Assembly (NCBI RefSeq): GCF_019973735.1
Contig: NZ_AP024463.1
Span: forward strand, 1,116,001 to 1,180,000
DNA length: 64,000 nucleotides
Direction of reading: 5' to 3'
From: Arachnia rubra
GTDB lineage: Bacteria > Actinomycetota > Actinomycetes > Propionibacteriales > Propionibacteriaceae
Positions 45,717-56,311 of the stretch are shown piece by piece. The notes beneath the pieces were generated by a model, which worked only from the letters and a program-made list of their open reading frames with translations, was not told the DNA's origin and ran no database searches. The first letter of the stretch is position 1. The number at the start of each line of letters is the position of its first letter. The position numbers and the translations under genes are program-made.

Positions 45717-46292
45717 GTGACGACTCGCGTGGTGGTGCTGGTTTCCGGCTCGGGGACACTGCTGCAGGCTCTCCTCGATGCCGTGGCGGTGGGTGAGCTG
45801 GACGCGCGGGTCGTCGGGGTGGTCTCCGACCAGCCCGCGGCCCCTGCCCTGGAGCGGGCCCGGGTCGCCGGGGTTCCCGCGGTCGCCCATCCGTATGCCA
45901 GGGGATCGGACCGGGGCGCCTGGGATGCTGAGCTGACCAGGATCGTGGCGGGATTCGAGCCCGATCTCATCGCCTCCGCCGGCTTCATGAAGCTGCTGGG
46001 GGAGAGTTTCCTGGCCCGTTTCGGGGGCAGCGTCATCAACACCCATCCCGCCCTGTTGCCTAGCTTCCCGGGAATGCACGGTCCCCGTGACGCCCTGAAC
46101 CATGGCGTGAAGGTGTCCGGCGCCACGGTCTTCCTGGTCGACACTGGAGTAGACACCGGTAGGATCCTGGCACAGGGAGCGGTCGAAGTGCTGGCCGGCG
46201 ACACAGTCGCGACCCTCCACGAACGCATCAAGGTGGTCGAGCGCCGCCTGTTGGTTGAGACCGTGCGTGCCTGGAACGAAGGAGAGATATGA
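45717..46292 (+). CDS. purN: Phosphoribosylglycinamide formyltransferase
   Basis: 191 aa. [16 protein letters not shown] at the N-terminus, catalytic block [34 protein letters not shown] with Asn-His, and [12 protein letters not shown] with the Asp are canonical. It formylates GAR with 10-formyl-THF in purine synthesis. GTG 45717 follows TACGGT (45705-45710) at 6 bases, so it may have its own leaderless promoter although it follows the PerM-like gene by 53 bases. Overlaps purH by four bases. Confidence 0.95.
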   Translation: MTTRVVVLVSGSGTLLQALLDAVAVGELDARVVGVVSDQPAAPALERARVAGVPAVAHPYARGSDRGAWDAELTRIVAGFEPDLIASAGFMKLLGESFLARFGGSVINTHPALLPSFPGMHGPRDALNHGVKVSGATVFLVDTGVDTGRILAQGAVEVLAGDTVATLHERIKVVERRLLVETVRAWNEGEI

Positions 46293-47845
46293 CCGACCGG
46301 ATTCCGCTGCGCCGTGCGCTGCTCAGCGTCTACGACAAGACCGGTCTCGAGGACCTGGCGGCCGCCCTCCATACCGCGGGGGTGGAGCTGGTCTCGACGG
46401 GCTCCACCGCCACGCGGATCGCAGCTGCCGGCGTGCCCGTGACTCCGGTGGAGGAGCTGACCGGATTCCCCGAGTGCCTGGACGGCAGGGTCAAGACCCT
46501 CCACCCGCGTATCCATGCCGGCATCCTCGCCGACCGCCGCCTGGGATCCCACCTCGCGCAGCTCGAGGAGCTCGGCGTGGACCCCTTCGACCTCGTGGTG
46601 GTGAACCTCTACCCCTTCGAGGCCACGGTCTTATCCGGGGCCGGTCCTGACGAGTGCATCGAGCAGATCGACATCGGCGGGCCCTCGATGGTGCGCGCCG
46701 CCGCGAAGAACCATCCGAGCGTCGCCGTGGTCACCGCCACCTCGCAGTATCCCCGCGTCCTAGCAGCCCTCGCCGAGGGGGGATTCACCTTGCAGCAACG
46801 CCGCGACCTCGCTGCCCGGGCCTTCCAGCACACCGCCTCCTACGACGTCGCGGTGGCGTCCTGGATGGAGGCGAACCTCGCCACCCCGGCCGCGGACGGT
46901 TTCCCGGAGTGGCTGGGCGCGACCTGGGTGAAGCAGCAGGGGCTGCGCTACGGGGAGAACTCCCACCAGGGGGCGGCGCTCTACAGCTATCCTCCCGGCC
47001 CGGAGGGGATCGCGCAGGCCCGGCTGCTGCACGGCAAACCCATGAGCTACAACAACTACACCGACGGCGAGGCCGCCTATCGCGCCGCCCACGATTTCAC
47101 CGAGCCGTGCGTCGCCATCATCAAGCATGCCAATCCGTGCGGGATCGCGATCGGGTCCGATATCGCCGAGGCGCATCGCAAGGCACATGCCTGCGACCCG
47201 GTCTCGGCTTTCGGAGGGGTCGTGGCGGCCAACCGTCCCGTGACCGCGCAGTGTGCTAAGCAGGTCAGGGATATCTTCACGGAGGTCGTGATCGCCCCCG
47301 GCTTCGAGCCCGGGGCCCTGGAGATCCTCACCGCGAAGAAGAACCTGCGACTGCTGGAGGCCGTCCCGTACACGCACCGGCAACGCACCCTGCACCCGGT
47401 CTCCGGCGGGGCCCTGCTACAGCAGCCCGACCGGATCGACGCGCTCGGCGATGATCCCGCGGCCTGGGAGCTCAAGGCGGGCACGGCGGCCGATGTGGCG
47501 ACCCTGTCAGACTTGGCCTTCGCCTGGCGGGCCTGCCGTGCCGTGAAGTCCAATGCGATCCTGCTGGCCCGTGACGGCGCATCTGTCGGCGTGGGCATGG
47601 GGCAGGTGAACCGCGTCGACTCCTGCCGCCTCGCGGTAGAACGCGCGGGGGAGCGGTCTGCTGGGTCTGTCGCCGCCTCCGACGCCTTCTTCCCATTTGC
47701 CGATGGGCCGCGGCTCCTGATCGACGGTGGGGTGCGGGCGATCGTTCAGCCAGGCGGCTCCCTGCGGGATCAGGAGACCATCGACCTGTGTGCCGAGCAT
47801 GGGATCACCCTGTATTTCACCGGTACCCGTCACTTCTTCCACTGA
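46289..47845 (+). CDS. purH: Bifunctional AICAR transformylase / IMP cyclohydrolase
   Basis: 518 aa. The N-terminal IMP cyclohydrolase domain (~1-195) has [28 protein letters not shown] and [15 protein letters not shown]; the C-terminal AICAR transformylase has [34 protein letters not shown] and [10 protein letters not shown]. It makes IMP, the substrate of guaB. ATGA overlap with purN, and folD, which supplies the formyl donor pathway, follows 10 bases after. Confidence 0.96.
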   Translation: MTDRIPLRRALLSVYDKTGLEDLAAALHTAGVELVSTGSTATRIAAAGVPVTPVEELTGFPECLDGRVKTLHPRIHAGILADRRLGSHLAQLEELGVDPFDLVVVNLYPFEATVLSGAGPDECIEQIDIGGPSMVRAAAKNHPSVAVVTATSQYPRVLAALAEGGFTLQQRRDLAARAFQHTASYDVAVASWMEANLATPAADGFPEWLGATWVKQQGLRYGENSHQGAALYSYPPGPEGIAQARLLHGKPMSYNNYTDGEAAYRAAHDFTEPCVAIIKHANPCGIAIGSDIAEAHRKAHACDPVSAFGGVVAANRPVTAQCAKQVRDIFTEVVIAPGFEPGALEILTAKKNLRLLEAVPYTHRQRTLHPVSGGALLQQPDRIDALGDDPAAWELKAGTAADVATLSDLAFAWRACRAVKSNAILLARDGASVGVGMGQVNRVDSCRLAVERAGERSAGSVAASDAFFPFADGPRLLIDGGVRAIVQPGGSLRDQETIDLCAEHGITLYFTGTRHFFH

Positions 47846-47855
47846 GAGGGACGCC

Positions 47856-48722
47856 ATGACTGCGATGAAGCTGGACGGCAGGGCCACAGCCGCTGCGATC
47901 AAGGCCGAGCTGGGGCAGCGGGTGGCCAGGCTGCGTTCCCAGGGCGTGACGCCCGGGCTCGCGACGGTGCTCGTCGGGGACGACCCGGCCAGCCAGAACT
48001 ACGTCCGCATGAAGCACCGCGACTGCGAGCAGGTGGGCATCGCCTCCATTCAGGTGGAGTTGCCGGCGAACGCCACCATGTCCCAGCTCGAGGAGGCCAT
48101 CGCCGGGCTCAACGCCGACGAGGCCTGCACCGGCTACATCGTGCAGTTGCCGCTGCCGTCCCACCTGGACGAGAACCGGGCGTTGGAACTCATCGACCCC
48201 GGCAAGGACGCCGACGGCCTGCACCCGGTCAACCTGGGACGGCTGGTGCTCAACGAGCTCGCGACCCTGCCCTGCACCCCCCGGGGAATCGTGGAGCTGG
48301 TGCGCCGCCACGGCATCGAGTGGCAGGGAGCCGAGGTGTGCGTGGTGGGCCGGGGCATCACGGTCGGGCGTCCTCTCGGGCTGATCCTGACCCGTCGTGC
48401 CGAGAACGCGACCGTGACGTTGTGCCACACCGGCACCCGGGACCTGGCCGGGCATACCAGGCGGGCCGGCATCGTGGTGGCGGCGGCCGGGGTGCCTGGG
48501 ATGATCACCGCCGGCATGATCCGTGAGGGCGCGGTGTGCATCGATGTCGGAGTGAGCCGGGTCGATGGCAGGACTACCGGGGACCTGGCCCAGGATGTGT
48601 GGGACAAAGCCGGCTGGGTCACCCCGAACCCTGGTGGGGTGGGGCCCATGACCCGGGCCATGCTGCTCAGCAACGTCGTCGATCGCGCCGAGGGTCTCCA
48701 TGCAGACGCCGCCAACGGTTAA
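47856..48722 (+). CDS. folD: Methylenetetrahydrofolate dehydrogenase / cyclohydrolase
   Basis: 288 aa from ATG 47856, preceded by GAGAGGGA; earlier codons in the frame lie inside purH. Visible motifs: [20 protein letters not shown] with the catalytic Lys region, [24 protein letters not shown], and the NADP site [13 protein letters not shown]. It makes 10-formyl-THF used by PurN and PurH, matching its place in the operon. Confidence 0.95.
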   Translation: MTAMKLDGRATAAAIKAELGQRVARLRSQGVTPGLATVLVGDDPASQNYVRMKHRDCEQVGIASIQVELPANATMSQLEEAIAGLNADEACTGYIVQLPLPSHLDENRALELIDPGKDADGLHPVNLGRLVLNELATLPCTPRGIVELVRRHGIEWQGAEVCVVGRGITVGRPLGLILTRRAENATVTLCHTGTRDLAGHTRRAGIVVAAAGVPGMITAGMIREGAVCIDVGVSRVDGRTTGDLAQDVWDKAGWVTPNPGGVGPMTRAMLLSNVVDRAEGLHADAANG

Positions 48723-48987
48723 CCGGCTCCCGACCAACCCCTGGCCGCTGGTTGCTGTGATCGGGGTGTTCACCATCGGTGTGCTGATCGCGGGTTTCGG
48801 GAGCTGGCGGTATGGGGCTTTGGTGATGGCAGCTGCCACCCTGCTGGCAGGATTGGCCCGGATGCTCCTGCCACGCCAGGTCTCAGGGCTGCTCGTGGTG
48901 CGGCGGCGCTGGGTGGACGTCACACTGCTGGTCAGCCTGGGAACAGCCATGGGGGTACTCGCTCTGGTGGTTCCCCCTGGCATCTGA
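48700..48987 (+). CDS. DUF3017 membrane protein
   Basis: 95 aa with three hydrophobic helices ([57 protein letters not shown]). It overlaps the end of folD by 23 bases in another frame. Small proteins of this family follow folD in many actinobacteria; their function is unknown. Confidence 0.82.
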   Translation: MQTPPTVNRLPTNPWPLVAVIGVFTIGVLIAGFGSWRYGALVMAAATLLAGLARMLLPRQVSGLLVVRRRWVDVTLLVSLGTAMGVLALVVPPGI

Positions 48988-50037
<1,050 letters not shown>

Positions 50038-50052
50038 CGCCACCAGATGGAA

Positions 50053-50082
50053 GAACGCCCGGCGGGAATCCGCCGGGCGTTC
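50053..50082. terminator. Hairpin terminator between mdh and sucB
   Basis: Perfect 13-bp stem GAACGCCCGGCGG / CCGCCGGGCGTTC with a 4-base loop and tctct after it; it probably serves both converging genes. Confidence 0.92.
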
Positions 50083-50107
50083 TCTCGCTGAGGGCAGGCC
50101 TATGGGG

Positions 50108-51865
50108 TCACAGACCCAGCTCACCGGCGAAGTCGCCAGCCTCCAGGCGGGCCTTGACTAGGCTGAGGAAACGAGCAGCCTTGGCGCCGTCGATGAGACG
50201 GTGGTCGTAGGTGAGCGACAGGTACATCATGTCCCGGATGGCGATGGTGTCCTCGCCCAGGGCATCGGTCACCACGACAGGACGCTTCACCAGAGCACCT
50301 GTGCCGAGGATCGCCACCTGCGGCAGGTTGATGATCGGGGTGTCGAACAGCGTCCCGGCCGAACCGTAGTTGGTGATGGTGAAGGTGCCGTCACCCAGCT
50401 CGTCGGGGCCGACCTTCCCCGCGCGGGTGCGGGCCGCCAGGTCTCCGATCCGCTTGGCGAGCCCCGCCAGGTTCAGGTCACCGGCATCATGGATGACTGG
50501 CACCATGAGGCCGCGGTCGGTGTCGACCGCGATGCCGATGTTCTCCTGCGACGCGTAGGTCACGGTCCCGGCCTCGAAGTCGGCTGACGCGTTGAGCACC
50601 GGCATCGCCTTCAGGGCCTCGATGGTGGCCTTCGTGATGAACGGCAGATAGGACAGGGAAGCGCCCTCGCGTTTCTTGAAGTCGTCCTTGGCTACCTTGC
50701 GGAGCTTCGAAATGGCGGTCAGATCCACCTCGACAGTCGCGGTGAGCTGCGAGGCCACCCGCAGCGACTCCACCATCCGCTCGGCGATCACCTTGCGCAT
50801 CCGCGGCAGCTTCTCCGTCGTGCCGCGAAGTTTTGCCGCCTCCTCGGAGACCGCCACCTGTGGTGCGGCGGCCGTTCCCGCAGCCGGTGCGGCCGCGGCA
50901 ACCGGAGCAGGGGCAGGTGTGGGCTCAGCGGCTTTCCTGGCCGCCTCCGCCGCGTCGAGGACGTCCTGCTTGCGGATCCGTCCGCCGACGCCGGTGCCCT
51001 GCACCGAGCTGAGTATGATGCCGTGCTCCGCGGCAAGCTTGCGCACCAGGGGCGTGACATAGACGCCCTCCTCCGAGGAGGCGCGGCGCGCCGTCACAGG
51101 CCCGGGCGCCGCGGGCGCTGGTGCAGCCGGGGCGGTGGCCTGTGGCGCGGGTGACGTGACGGGGGCGGCCGGTGGTGCTGCCGGTGCGGGGGAAGCGGGC
51201 GGCTCGGCCGGCGGCACAGGAGCTGGTTCGGGGGCGGCGGCAGGTGCGCCGTTGCCGACCAGGGCCAGCACAGCGCCGACAGCGGCGGTCTCGTCCTCGG
51301 CGACCCGGATCTCCAGGAGGGTGCCGGCCACGGGGGAGGGGATCTCGGTGTCCACTTTGTCGGTGGAGACCTCCAGCAGCGGCTCATCCACCTCGACGGT
51401 CTCGCCGACGGCCTTCAACCAGCGGGAGACTGTTCCCTCGGTCACCGACTCACCGAGCACCGGCAGCACCACCTCGGTTGCCTCTCCTGCGGGGGCCGCA
51501 GGCTGCGGGGCTGGTGCGGCGGGAGCCGGTGCTGTGGCCGGGGCAGGGGCGGTTTCAGCAGGCTGTGGTGCCGCGGCGGCGGGCTGTTGTGGTGCTGGAG
51601 CGGCGGGCTGTGGGGCAGGAGCCTCGCTGGCCTCGCCGATTACCGCAAGAACAGCACCGACAGCCGCTACATCGTCCTCGTTGAACCGGATCTCTAGGAG
51701 GGTGCCGGCCACGGGGGAGGGGATCTCGGTGTCCACTTTGTCGGTGGAGACCTCCAGCAGCGGCTCATCCACCTCGACGGTCTCGCCGACGGCCTTCAAC
51801 CAGCGGGAAATGGTGCCCTCGGTGACCGACTCACCCAGTACCGGGAGTGTGACTTCGGTTGACAT
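50108..51865 (-). CDS. sucB: 2-oxo acid dehydrogenase E2 component (dihydrolipoamide succinyltransferase), two lipoyl domains
   Basis: 585 aa from ATG 51865. Two lipoyl domains (~1-78 and ~130-205), each with the lipoyl-Lys loop EVSTDKVDTEIPSP, are joined by long Ala/Pro linkers. A peripheral-subunit-binding domain follows (VYVTPLVRKLAAEHGI, GTGVGGRIRKQDVLDA), then the acyltransferase core with catalytic His in SLTYDHRLIDGAKAARF. Typical of actinobacterial SucB, which may serve both pyruvate and 2-oxoglutarate complexes. The E3 gene lpd lies directly upstream. The two lipoyl-coding segments share an identical 113-base stretch. Confidence 0.93.
   Translation of the reverse strand: MSTEVTLPVLGESVTEGTISRWLKAVGETVEVDEPLLEVSTDKVDTEIPSPVAGTLLEIRFNEDDVAAVGAVLAVIGEASEAPAPQPAAPAPQQPAAAAPQPAETAPAPATAPAPAAPAPQPAAPAGEATEVVLPVLGESVTEGTVSRWLKAVGETVEVDEPLLEVSTDKVDTEIPSPVAGTLLEIRVAEDETAAVGAVLALVGNGAPAAAPEPAPVPPAEPPASPAPAAPPAAPVTSPAPQATAPAAPAPAAPGPVTARRASSEEGVYVTPLVRKLAAEHGIILSSVQGTGVGGRIRKQDVLDAAEAARKAAEPTPAPAPVAAAAPAAGTAAAPQVAVSEEAAKLRGTTEKLPRMRKVIAERMVESLRVASQLTATVEVDLTAISKLRKVAKDDFKKREGASLSYLPFITKATIEALKAMPVLNASADFEAGTVTYASQENIGIAVDTDRGLMVPVIHDAGDLNLAGLAKRIGDLAARTRAGKVGPDELGDGTFTITNYGSAGTLFDTPIINLPQVAILGTGALVKRPVVVTDALGEDTIAIRDMMYLSLTYDHRLIDGAKAARFLSLVKARLEAGDFAGELGL
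51315..51427 (-). repeat. 113-base direct repeat, copy in second lipoyl domain
   Basis: These 113 bases are identical to 51696-51808. They encode the centre of the second lipoyl domain, including the modified Lys. Flanking lipoyl-coding sequence differs at synonymous and non-synonymous sites, so the block is more alike than its surroundings. Confidence 0.9.
51696..51808 (-). repeat. 113-base direct repeat, copy in first lipoyl domain
   Basis: Identical to 51315-51427, offset 381 bases. Codes for the same part of the first lipoyl domain. Confidence 0.9.
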
Positions 51866-51925
51866 GTTGAACAGTGGCTCCTTTGCGTCTAGCGCGTCGC
51901 TATCCTCCCCAAGCCTATCCTTCAA

Positions 51926-53329
51926 TCAGGTGTGCATGTGCAGAGGCGAACCGGCGAGCGCCAGGTTTGCCTCCCCCAGGGCCTCGCTGAGGGTCGGGTG
52001 CGGATGGATCAGTTCCTTCACGTCGTCGGGGGTTGCCTGCCAGCCCACCATCAAGCTGCCCTCGGCGATCAGCTCTGCCACATCGTCGCCCACCACGTGT
52101 ATCCCGGCCACGGCCCCGCCCGGACGGCGGACGACGCGCACCAGTCCGGGGTCGCGGTCCCCGGCCGCCAGCATCAGGGCGCGCGCATTGCCGCGCAGAT
52201 CGAAATCGGAGACCTCACAGCCCCCGGTCGCCGCTGCCTGTTCACGGGTCAGCCCCACCGAGGCCAGCTGCGGAGCCGAGTAGGTGATACGCGGAATGTC
52301 CGAGTCCTGGGGAGGCCGTGGCCGGGAGGGGTGCCTACCTGCCAGATGGGCCAGGTGCTCGGCCAGGAAGAGGCCATGGGCGTAGCCGCGGTGGGCCAGC
52401 TGTGGGCCCGCGATGAGGTCCCCTGCCGCGAATACCCCCGCGGCGGTGGTCGCCAGTTCCCGGGTGACCTTTACATGGCCGGTTGAGGTGGTCTGGACGC
52501 CTGCATCCTCAAGTCCCAGGCCGTCTGTGAGGGGCCGGCGTCCCACCGCGATCAGCGCGACATCCGCTGTCAGGGTCTCCTCGGGCAGGCTGAGGTGCAC
52601 CTCGCCGCCGTCGCGCACTAAGCCCTCGGCCTGTGTACCCAGCCTCAGGCCGACCCCCCGGCTCCTCAGGCGCCGCTCCAGGACCGCGACGAGGTCCGCA
52701 TCTTCCGCCGGAAGCAGGTGCGGGGCAGCCTCCACCAGGGTCACATCCATCCCCAGGTCACGCCAGAGGGACGCGAACTCGACCCCGATCACCCCGCCGC
52801 CGAGGATGACGGCCCGTTCCGGCAGCCGCTCCAGCCGCAGCGCGTGCTCGCTCGTGAGGATGCGCTCCCCATCGGTCGGCAGGCCGAGGGTGATGGGAAC
52901 GGCCCCGGTCGCCAGGACGACATTGCGGGCCCGCAGCAGCTCGCCACCGACCGCCAGTCCGGGGCCGCCGGAATCCACCATCAGCCGTCCGCGGCCCCGG
53001 ACCACCTGGATGCCGCGGGAACGGATCAGCCCCGTCAGCCCCCGGTGTAGCCCGGAGACCAGGGAGTCAGCGAAGCCTCGCACCTTCGCCAGATCCACCC
53101 CTGTGAGGATGGCCCCGATCCCCAGGCGGTCTGCCTTTGCCACAGTGGCCCTGGTCTTCGCGGCTTGCAGCCACGCCTTGGTGGGGACGCAGCCCCGGTG
53201 CAGGCAGGTGCCACCCAGCTCGTCCTCCTCCACGAGAGTTACGTCCAGGCCGAGCTGCGCTGCTCTCAGCGCGGTTGCATAGCCGGCGGAGCCGCCGCCC
53301 AGGATGGCCAGGTCAGGAACTTGCGTCAT
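51926..53329 (-). CDS. lpdA: Dihydrolipoyl dehydrogenase (E3)
   Basis: 467 aa from ATG 53329; the frame is open further upstream but enters the divergent gene. FAD site ILGGGSAGYATALRAAQLG, redox disulfide GGTCLHRGCVPTK, NAD site VILGGGVIGVEFASLW, and the dimer-interface His-x-x-x-x-E in HPHPTLSEAL near the end. It reoxidises the lipoyl groups of SucB, whose gene follows after 60 bases. Divergent from the gene at 53367 by only 37 bases. Confidence 0.94.
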   Translation of the reverse strand: MTQVPDLAILGGGSAGYATALRAAQLGLDVTLVEEDELGGTCLHRGCVPTKAWLQAAKTRATVAKADRLGIGAILTGVDLAKVRGFADSLVSGLHRGLTGLIRSRGIQVVRGRGRLMVDSGGPGLAVGGELLRARNVVLATGAVPITLGLPTDGERILTSEHALRLERLPERAVILGGGVIGVEFASLWRDLGMDVTLVEAAPHLLPAEDADLVAVLERRLRSRGVGLRLGTQAEGLVRDGGEVHLSLPEETLTADVALIAVGRRPLTDGLGLEDAGVQTTSTGHVKVTRELATTAAGVFAAGDLIAGPQLAHRGYAHGLFLAEHLAHLAGRHPSRPRPPQDSDIPRITYSAPQLASVGLTREQAAATGGCEVSDFDLRGNARALMLAAGDRDPGLVRVVRRPGGAVAGIHVVGDDVAELIAEGSLMVGWQATPDDVKELIHPHPTLSEALGEANLALAGSPLHMHT

Positions 53330-53366
53330 GCGGGACAGTCTTCCATCCTCCCGGCATAATGTCCGG

Positions 53367-53687
53367 GTGGGTTGGTTCTCAAGGCGTAAAGCTGCCGCGC
53401 AGGTGGCGAGGGAGCAGCGGGAGGTCGCTGGGGTGCTCCTGGACCACCTCGACGGTTTCGTCGCGACCCGGCGGGGCGTCGAGGCCTGGCTCGAACAGCC
53501 GACCAGCTTCAACCGGCCGTCGATCCTGCTGGTGGCCGCCGACGGGGAGTCGACGCGGCGCGCCATCCCATCGGTTGCCTTCGGCCACGACTTCGCAGCC
53601 CGGCACGACATTCCCGCCTACGACGCAGGGGTAGTGCCCTATCCCCAGCGGATGCGCGAATACGGGGCCAAGAACAAAAAGCGTTAA
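53367..53687 (+). CDS. Conserved small protein of unknown function
   Basis: 106 aa from GTG 53367, chosen because CATAAT (53355-53360) ends 6 bases before it, a leaderless arrangement, and no earlier start has support. The N-terminus is basic (WFSRRKAAAQVAREQRE); the centre reads FVATRRGVEAWLEQPTSFNRPSILLVAADGESTRRAIP, and the end is basic again (YGAKNKKR). I do not recognise a named domain. Placement beside lpd suggests a conserved actinobacterial neighbour, but no role can be given. A small palindrome AATACG-gg-CGTATT overlaps its stop. Confidence 0.7.
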   Translation: MGWFSRRKAAAQVAREQREVAGVLLDHLDGFVATRRGVEAWLEQPTSFNRPSILLVAADGESTRRAIPSVAFGHDFAARHDIPAYDAGVVPYPQRMREYGAKNKKR

Positions 53688-53843
53688 TACGGGCGTATTT
53701 GCCTGGTGTTATGCGCGTTCATGGTTCCCGCAGCGCAGATGGCCGTCGCTGAGCCTCAAGCAGGACCGTGCCATTGCCAAGTGCCTCATGAGGACGGCAT
53801 GAGAAACCTGCTGCACTGCCTCGGTGCTGTGTAGCCTGACAGG

Positions 53844-54401
53844 ATGAAGCCGCGGGAATCCCCACTGTCTATCCGGTCGCTGTTAGGCCTGTCTAGTCCC
53901 GGGGAGGCCGGGCCAGTGCTCAGTGCGGCAGTGGCCTCGGGCCTGGTTGCGGGCCTTGCCGCGAGGCGCCGCGGCGGGACCGTGCAGGGTGCTGTTGCGG
54001 CGATGATCGCCTTTGATCTGACCGGCGGCATGGTCGCCTTTCACCAGCCTGCCACCCGGTGCGTCTATGCCAGGCGCAATCTGGCGGCTCGTCTCCTGTT
54101 CACAGGGATGCATGCGCATCCCTTCCTGCTGGCGATGACCGGGCAGGGGACGTGGAAACAAGCCCTCTGCCGCTATCTGGAGGTCAACGCGACCACGGCG
54201 GCGCTGGAACTTCTCATCCCCCGTTCCCGCATCCGTCCCGTCCTGGCCACCGTGATCGCTGTCCTGCTCGCCGGTATGGACTGGCGCAACAGTCCAGGCC
54301 AGCAGAACCGGTGGCTGGGCCCGGTATTCCTACTCAAACTCATCAGTGGCCATGCAGGCATTCCCAGGGAACGTGCCCATGACCAGGGGCAGCATCCCTG
54401 A
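53844..54401 (+). CDS. Membrane protein of unknown function
   Basis: 185 aa. ATG 53844 lies 6 bases after TAGCCT (53832-53837), so it is probably leaderless. Hydrophobic stretches at about residues 22-40, 45-62, 80-97, 110-125 and 130-145 suggest an integral membrane protein; FDLTGGMVAFHQPATRCVYARRN and FTGMHAHPFLLAM place several His residues next to the membrane. No family recognised. It stands alone before a strong hairpin. Confidence 0.72.
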   Translation: MKPRESPLSIRSLLGLSSPGEAGPVLSAAVASGLVAGLAARRRGGTVQGAVAAMIAFDLTGGMVAFHQPATRCVYARRNLAARLLFTGMHAHPFLLAMTGQGTWKQALCRYLEVNATTAALELLIPRSRIRPVLATVIAVLLAGMDWRNSPGQQNRWLGPVFLLKLISGHAGIPRERAHDQGQHP

Positions 54402-54456
54402 CTCCGCGGCAGCCAGGCATTGCGTTTTTCACTGGCTGCTGGGGCCGGAAGATCAG

Positions 54457-54490
54457 TCGTGGGCACGGGAGAGAAATCCCGTGCCCACGA
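54457..54490. terminator. Hairpin between membrane protein and pepA
   Basis: Perfect 14-bp stem TCGTGGGCACGGGA / TCCCGTGCCCACGA with a 6-base loop, between convergent genes. Confidence 0.9.
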
Positions 54491-54506
54491 TCATGATGGG
54501 TGAGTC

Positions 54507-56000
54507 CTAGCCTGCCAGGTGGGCCGCCAGGGAGATCAGCGTGCGTACCGCGGCGCCCGTCCCGCCGGCCGGGGTGTAGCCGTGCGGGGCCTCGTCGTTC
54601 CAGGCCGGGCCTGCGATGTCCAGGTGTGCCCAGGACGTGCCCTCCGGGACGAAGTGCTGCAGGAAGGCGGCCGCCACCAGGGCACCGCCGTAGCGGTGCT
54701 TCCCGCCGGAACGCAGGTCGGCGGTGTCCGACTTCAGGCTCTCCCGGGCCTCGTCGGTGATCGGCAGGTGCCAGAATGCCTCGCCGGCGGCTTCGGCGGC
54801 GTCGAGTAGGCGGTCAGCGGTGGCGTCGTCGCTCGCCATGAGTCCCGAGGTGCGTTTTCCGAGGGCGACCATGCAGGAACCGGTCAGGGTGGCCACGTCG
54901 ACGATCAGGCTGGGGGAGTCGTTCCCGGCGCGCCCCAGCGCATCGGCCATGACGAGCCGCCCCTCCGCATCGGTGTTGACGTTCTCGACAGTGGTGCCGT
55001 CGAACATGGTGAGCACGTCGGAGGAGCGGTAGGAGGTTCCGGAGGGCAGGTTCTCGGCCATGGCGGCATAAGCGGTGACCTTGACCGGCAGGCCCAGTGC
55101 CGCGATGGCGCGGGTGGCGGCGATCACAGCGGCCGCCCCGGACATGTCACAGGTCATGGAGGCCATCTGCCCGGCGGGTTTGATGTCGAGACCGCCGGAG
55201 TCGAAGGTGATGCCCTTGCCGACCAGCGCCAGGTGGAACTTTGCACCGCGTGGGGCCCAGCTGAGGCGGAGCAGGCGTGGCGGGCGCGATGAGCCGCCGC
55301 CCACCGCGAGCAGGCCACCGTAGCCGCCCTTGGCCAGTGCCTTCTCATCCAGTATCTCGACTCCGACCTTGAGGTCCGAGACGTGGTCCTTGGCGGCCTC
55401 GGCGAAGGTCTCGGGGTAGAGCAGATTCGGCGGGGTGTTGATCCAGTCCCGGGCCTGTACCACTGCCGCGGCCACGATCCCTGCCTCCTCGACGGACTCC
55501 TTGAGTTGGGCCCGTCCGGTGACCAGAGTGATGGTGGCCACCTTGCAGGACCCTGGCTGCTGGGTGACCCGCGGGATGCGGTAGGCCCCGAGGACGGCCC
55601 CCTCCGCGGCGGCGCGCGCCAGCTCGGGATCATGCAGCTCCAGGGAGATCGTGACGCTCAGGTTCTCGGCGTCCTTCGAGCCTGTGATCTGCCGCAGCGT
55701 CACCCCGCAGGCCTGCCGGAGAGCGGCCGGGGTGACATCCACGTCGCCCAGGCCGACGACCATGACCCGCTGGGGGAACGGCGGCAGGGTGACCAGCGTG
55801 CCGAGTTCGCTGCGGGCCCCCAGCCCGACGGCGGTCTCCAGCAGTGAGTCGGGGAAGGACTTGTTCCAGGCCTTCTCCAACTCCGCTGGCACCCCGACCA
55901 GGGTGGGGTTTTCACTGACACTGGTAAGGCCGACCACGACGATGTCGGCGTCTCGGTCAATGCTTTTCGCGGTCTTCAGAACAGGGATGTTGGTGCTCAC
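54507..56000 (-). CDS. pepA: Leucyl aminopeptidase (M17)
   Basis: 497 aa. The C-terminal catalytic domain holds the two-metal site: LVGKGITFDSGGLDIKPA with Lys and Asp, then NTDAEGRLVMADALGRA with Asp, Glu and Arg, and AATLTGSCMVALG-like VATLTGSCM. GTSWAHLDIAGPAW is the usual end. It releases N-terminal residues from peptides in the cytoplasm. Start GTG 56000 follows TAAGCT (56007-56012, minus strand) at 6 bases, so it is probably leaderless. Confidence 0.94.
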   Translation of the reverse strand: MSTNIPVLKTAKSIDRDADIVVVGLTSVSENPTLVGVPAELEKAWNKSFPDSLLETAVGLGARSELGTLVTLPPFPQRVMVVGLGDVDVTPAALRQACGVTLRQITGSKDAENLSVTISLELHDPELARAAAEGAVLGAYRIPRVTQQPGSCKVATITLVTGRAQLKESVEEAGIVAAAVVQARDWINTPPNLLYPETFAEAAKDHVSDLKVGVEILDEKALAKGGYGGLLAVGGGSSRPPRLLRLSWAPRGAKFHLALVGKGITFDSGGLDIKPAGQMASMTCDMSGAAAVIAATRAIAALGLPVKVTAYAAMAENLPSGTSYRSSDVLTMFDGTTVENVNTDAEGRLVMADALGRAGNDSPSLIVDVATLTGSCMVALGKRTSGLMASDDATADRLLDAAEAAGEAFWHLPITDEARESLKSDTADLRSGGKHRYGGALVAAAFLQHFVPEGTSWAHLDIAGPAWNDEAPHGYTPAGGTGAAVRTLISLAAHLAG

Positions 56001-56104
56001 TGGGCCAGCTTAGAGGCTCTGCGGAAAGGGCGCCTGCCCAGAAAGGTCCAGAAGGTGCGGGGGCATCCCAGCCGGTTCAGCCACTGGGCCTTCGGGCACG
56101 CCGG

Positions 56105-56311
56105 TTAGGGGTTCAACGACATAGCGGGGAGGACCTGCTGGTCCGCATCCCAGAGACTGACCTGCGTGACCCCGGCCTCCAGGAGGTCAGACCAGTACAG
56201 GCCAAGCCAGTCCTCGGCCTCCTGCTGGGTGCCGAACTCTGGGAGCAGGTCCTGCGACCGGAGGTCCTCCATCTCGTGGGCTCCGGCATCAGGACGCCAC
56301 TGGTAGCTCAT
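56105..56311 (-). CDS. Small acidic protein of unknown function
   Basis: 68 aa, ATG 56311 after GGGGAGA, overlapping the DUF3043 stop by four bases. Sequence SYQWRPDAGAHEMEDLRSQD followed by FGTQQEAEDWLGLYWSDLLEAGV is strongly acidic with many aromatic residues. No named domain recognised. Coupled translation ties it to the DUF3043 membrane protein. Confidence 0.75.
   Translation of the reverse strand: MSYQWRPDAGAHEMEDLRSQDLLPEFGTQQEAEDWLGLYWSDLLEAGVTQVSLWDADQQVLPAMSLNP

Noticed and set aside
53686-53699. AATACG-gg-CGTATT as terminator of the 53367 gene
   Set aside because: Stem is only 6 bp and AT-rich, unlike the 9-15 bp GC-rich hairpins elsewhere in the window; kept only as a remark.
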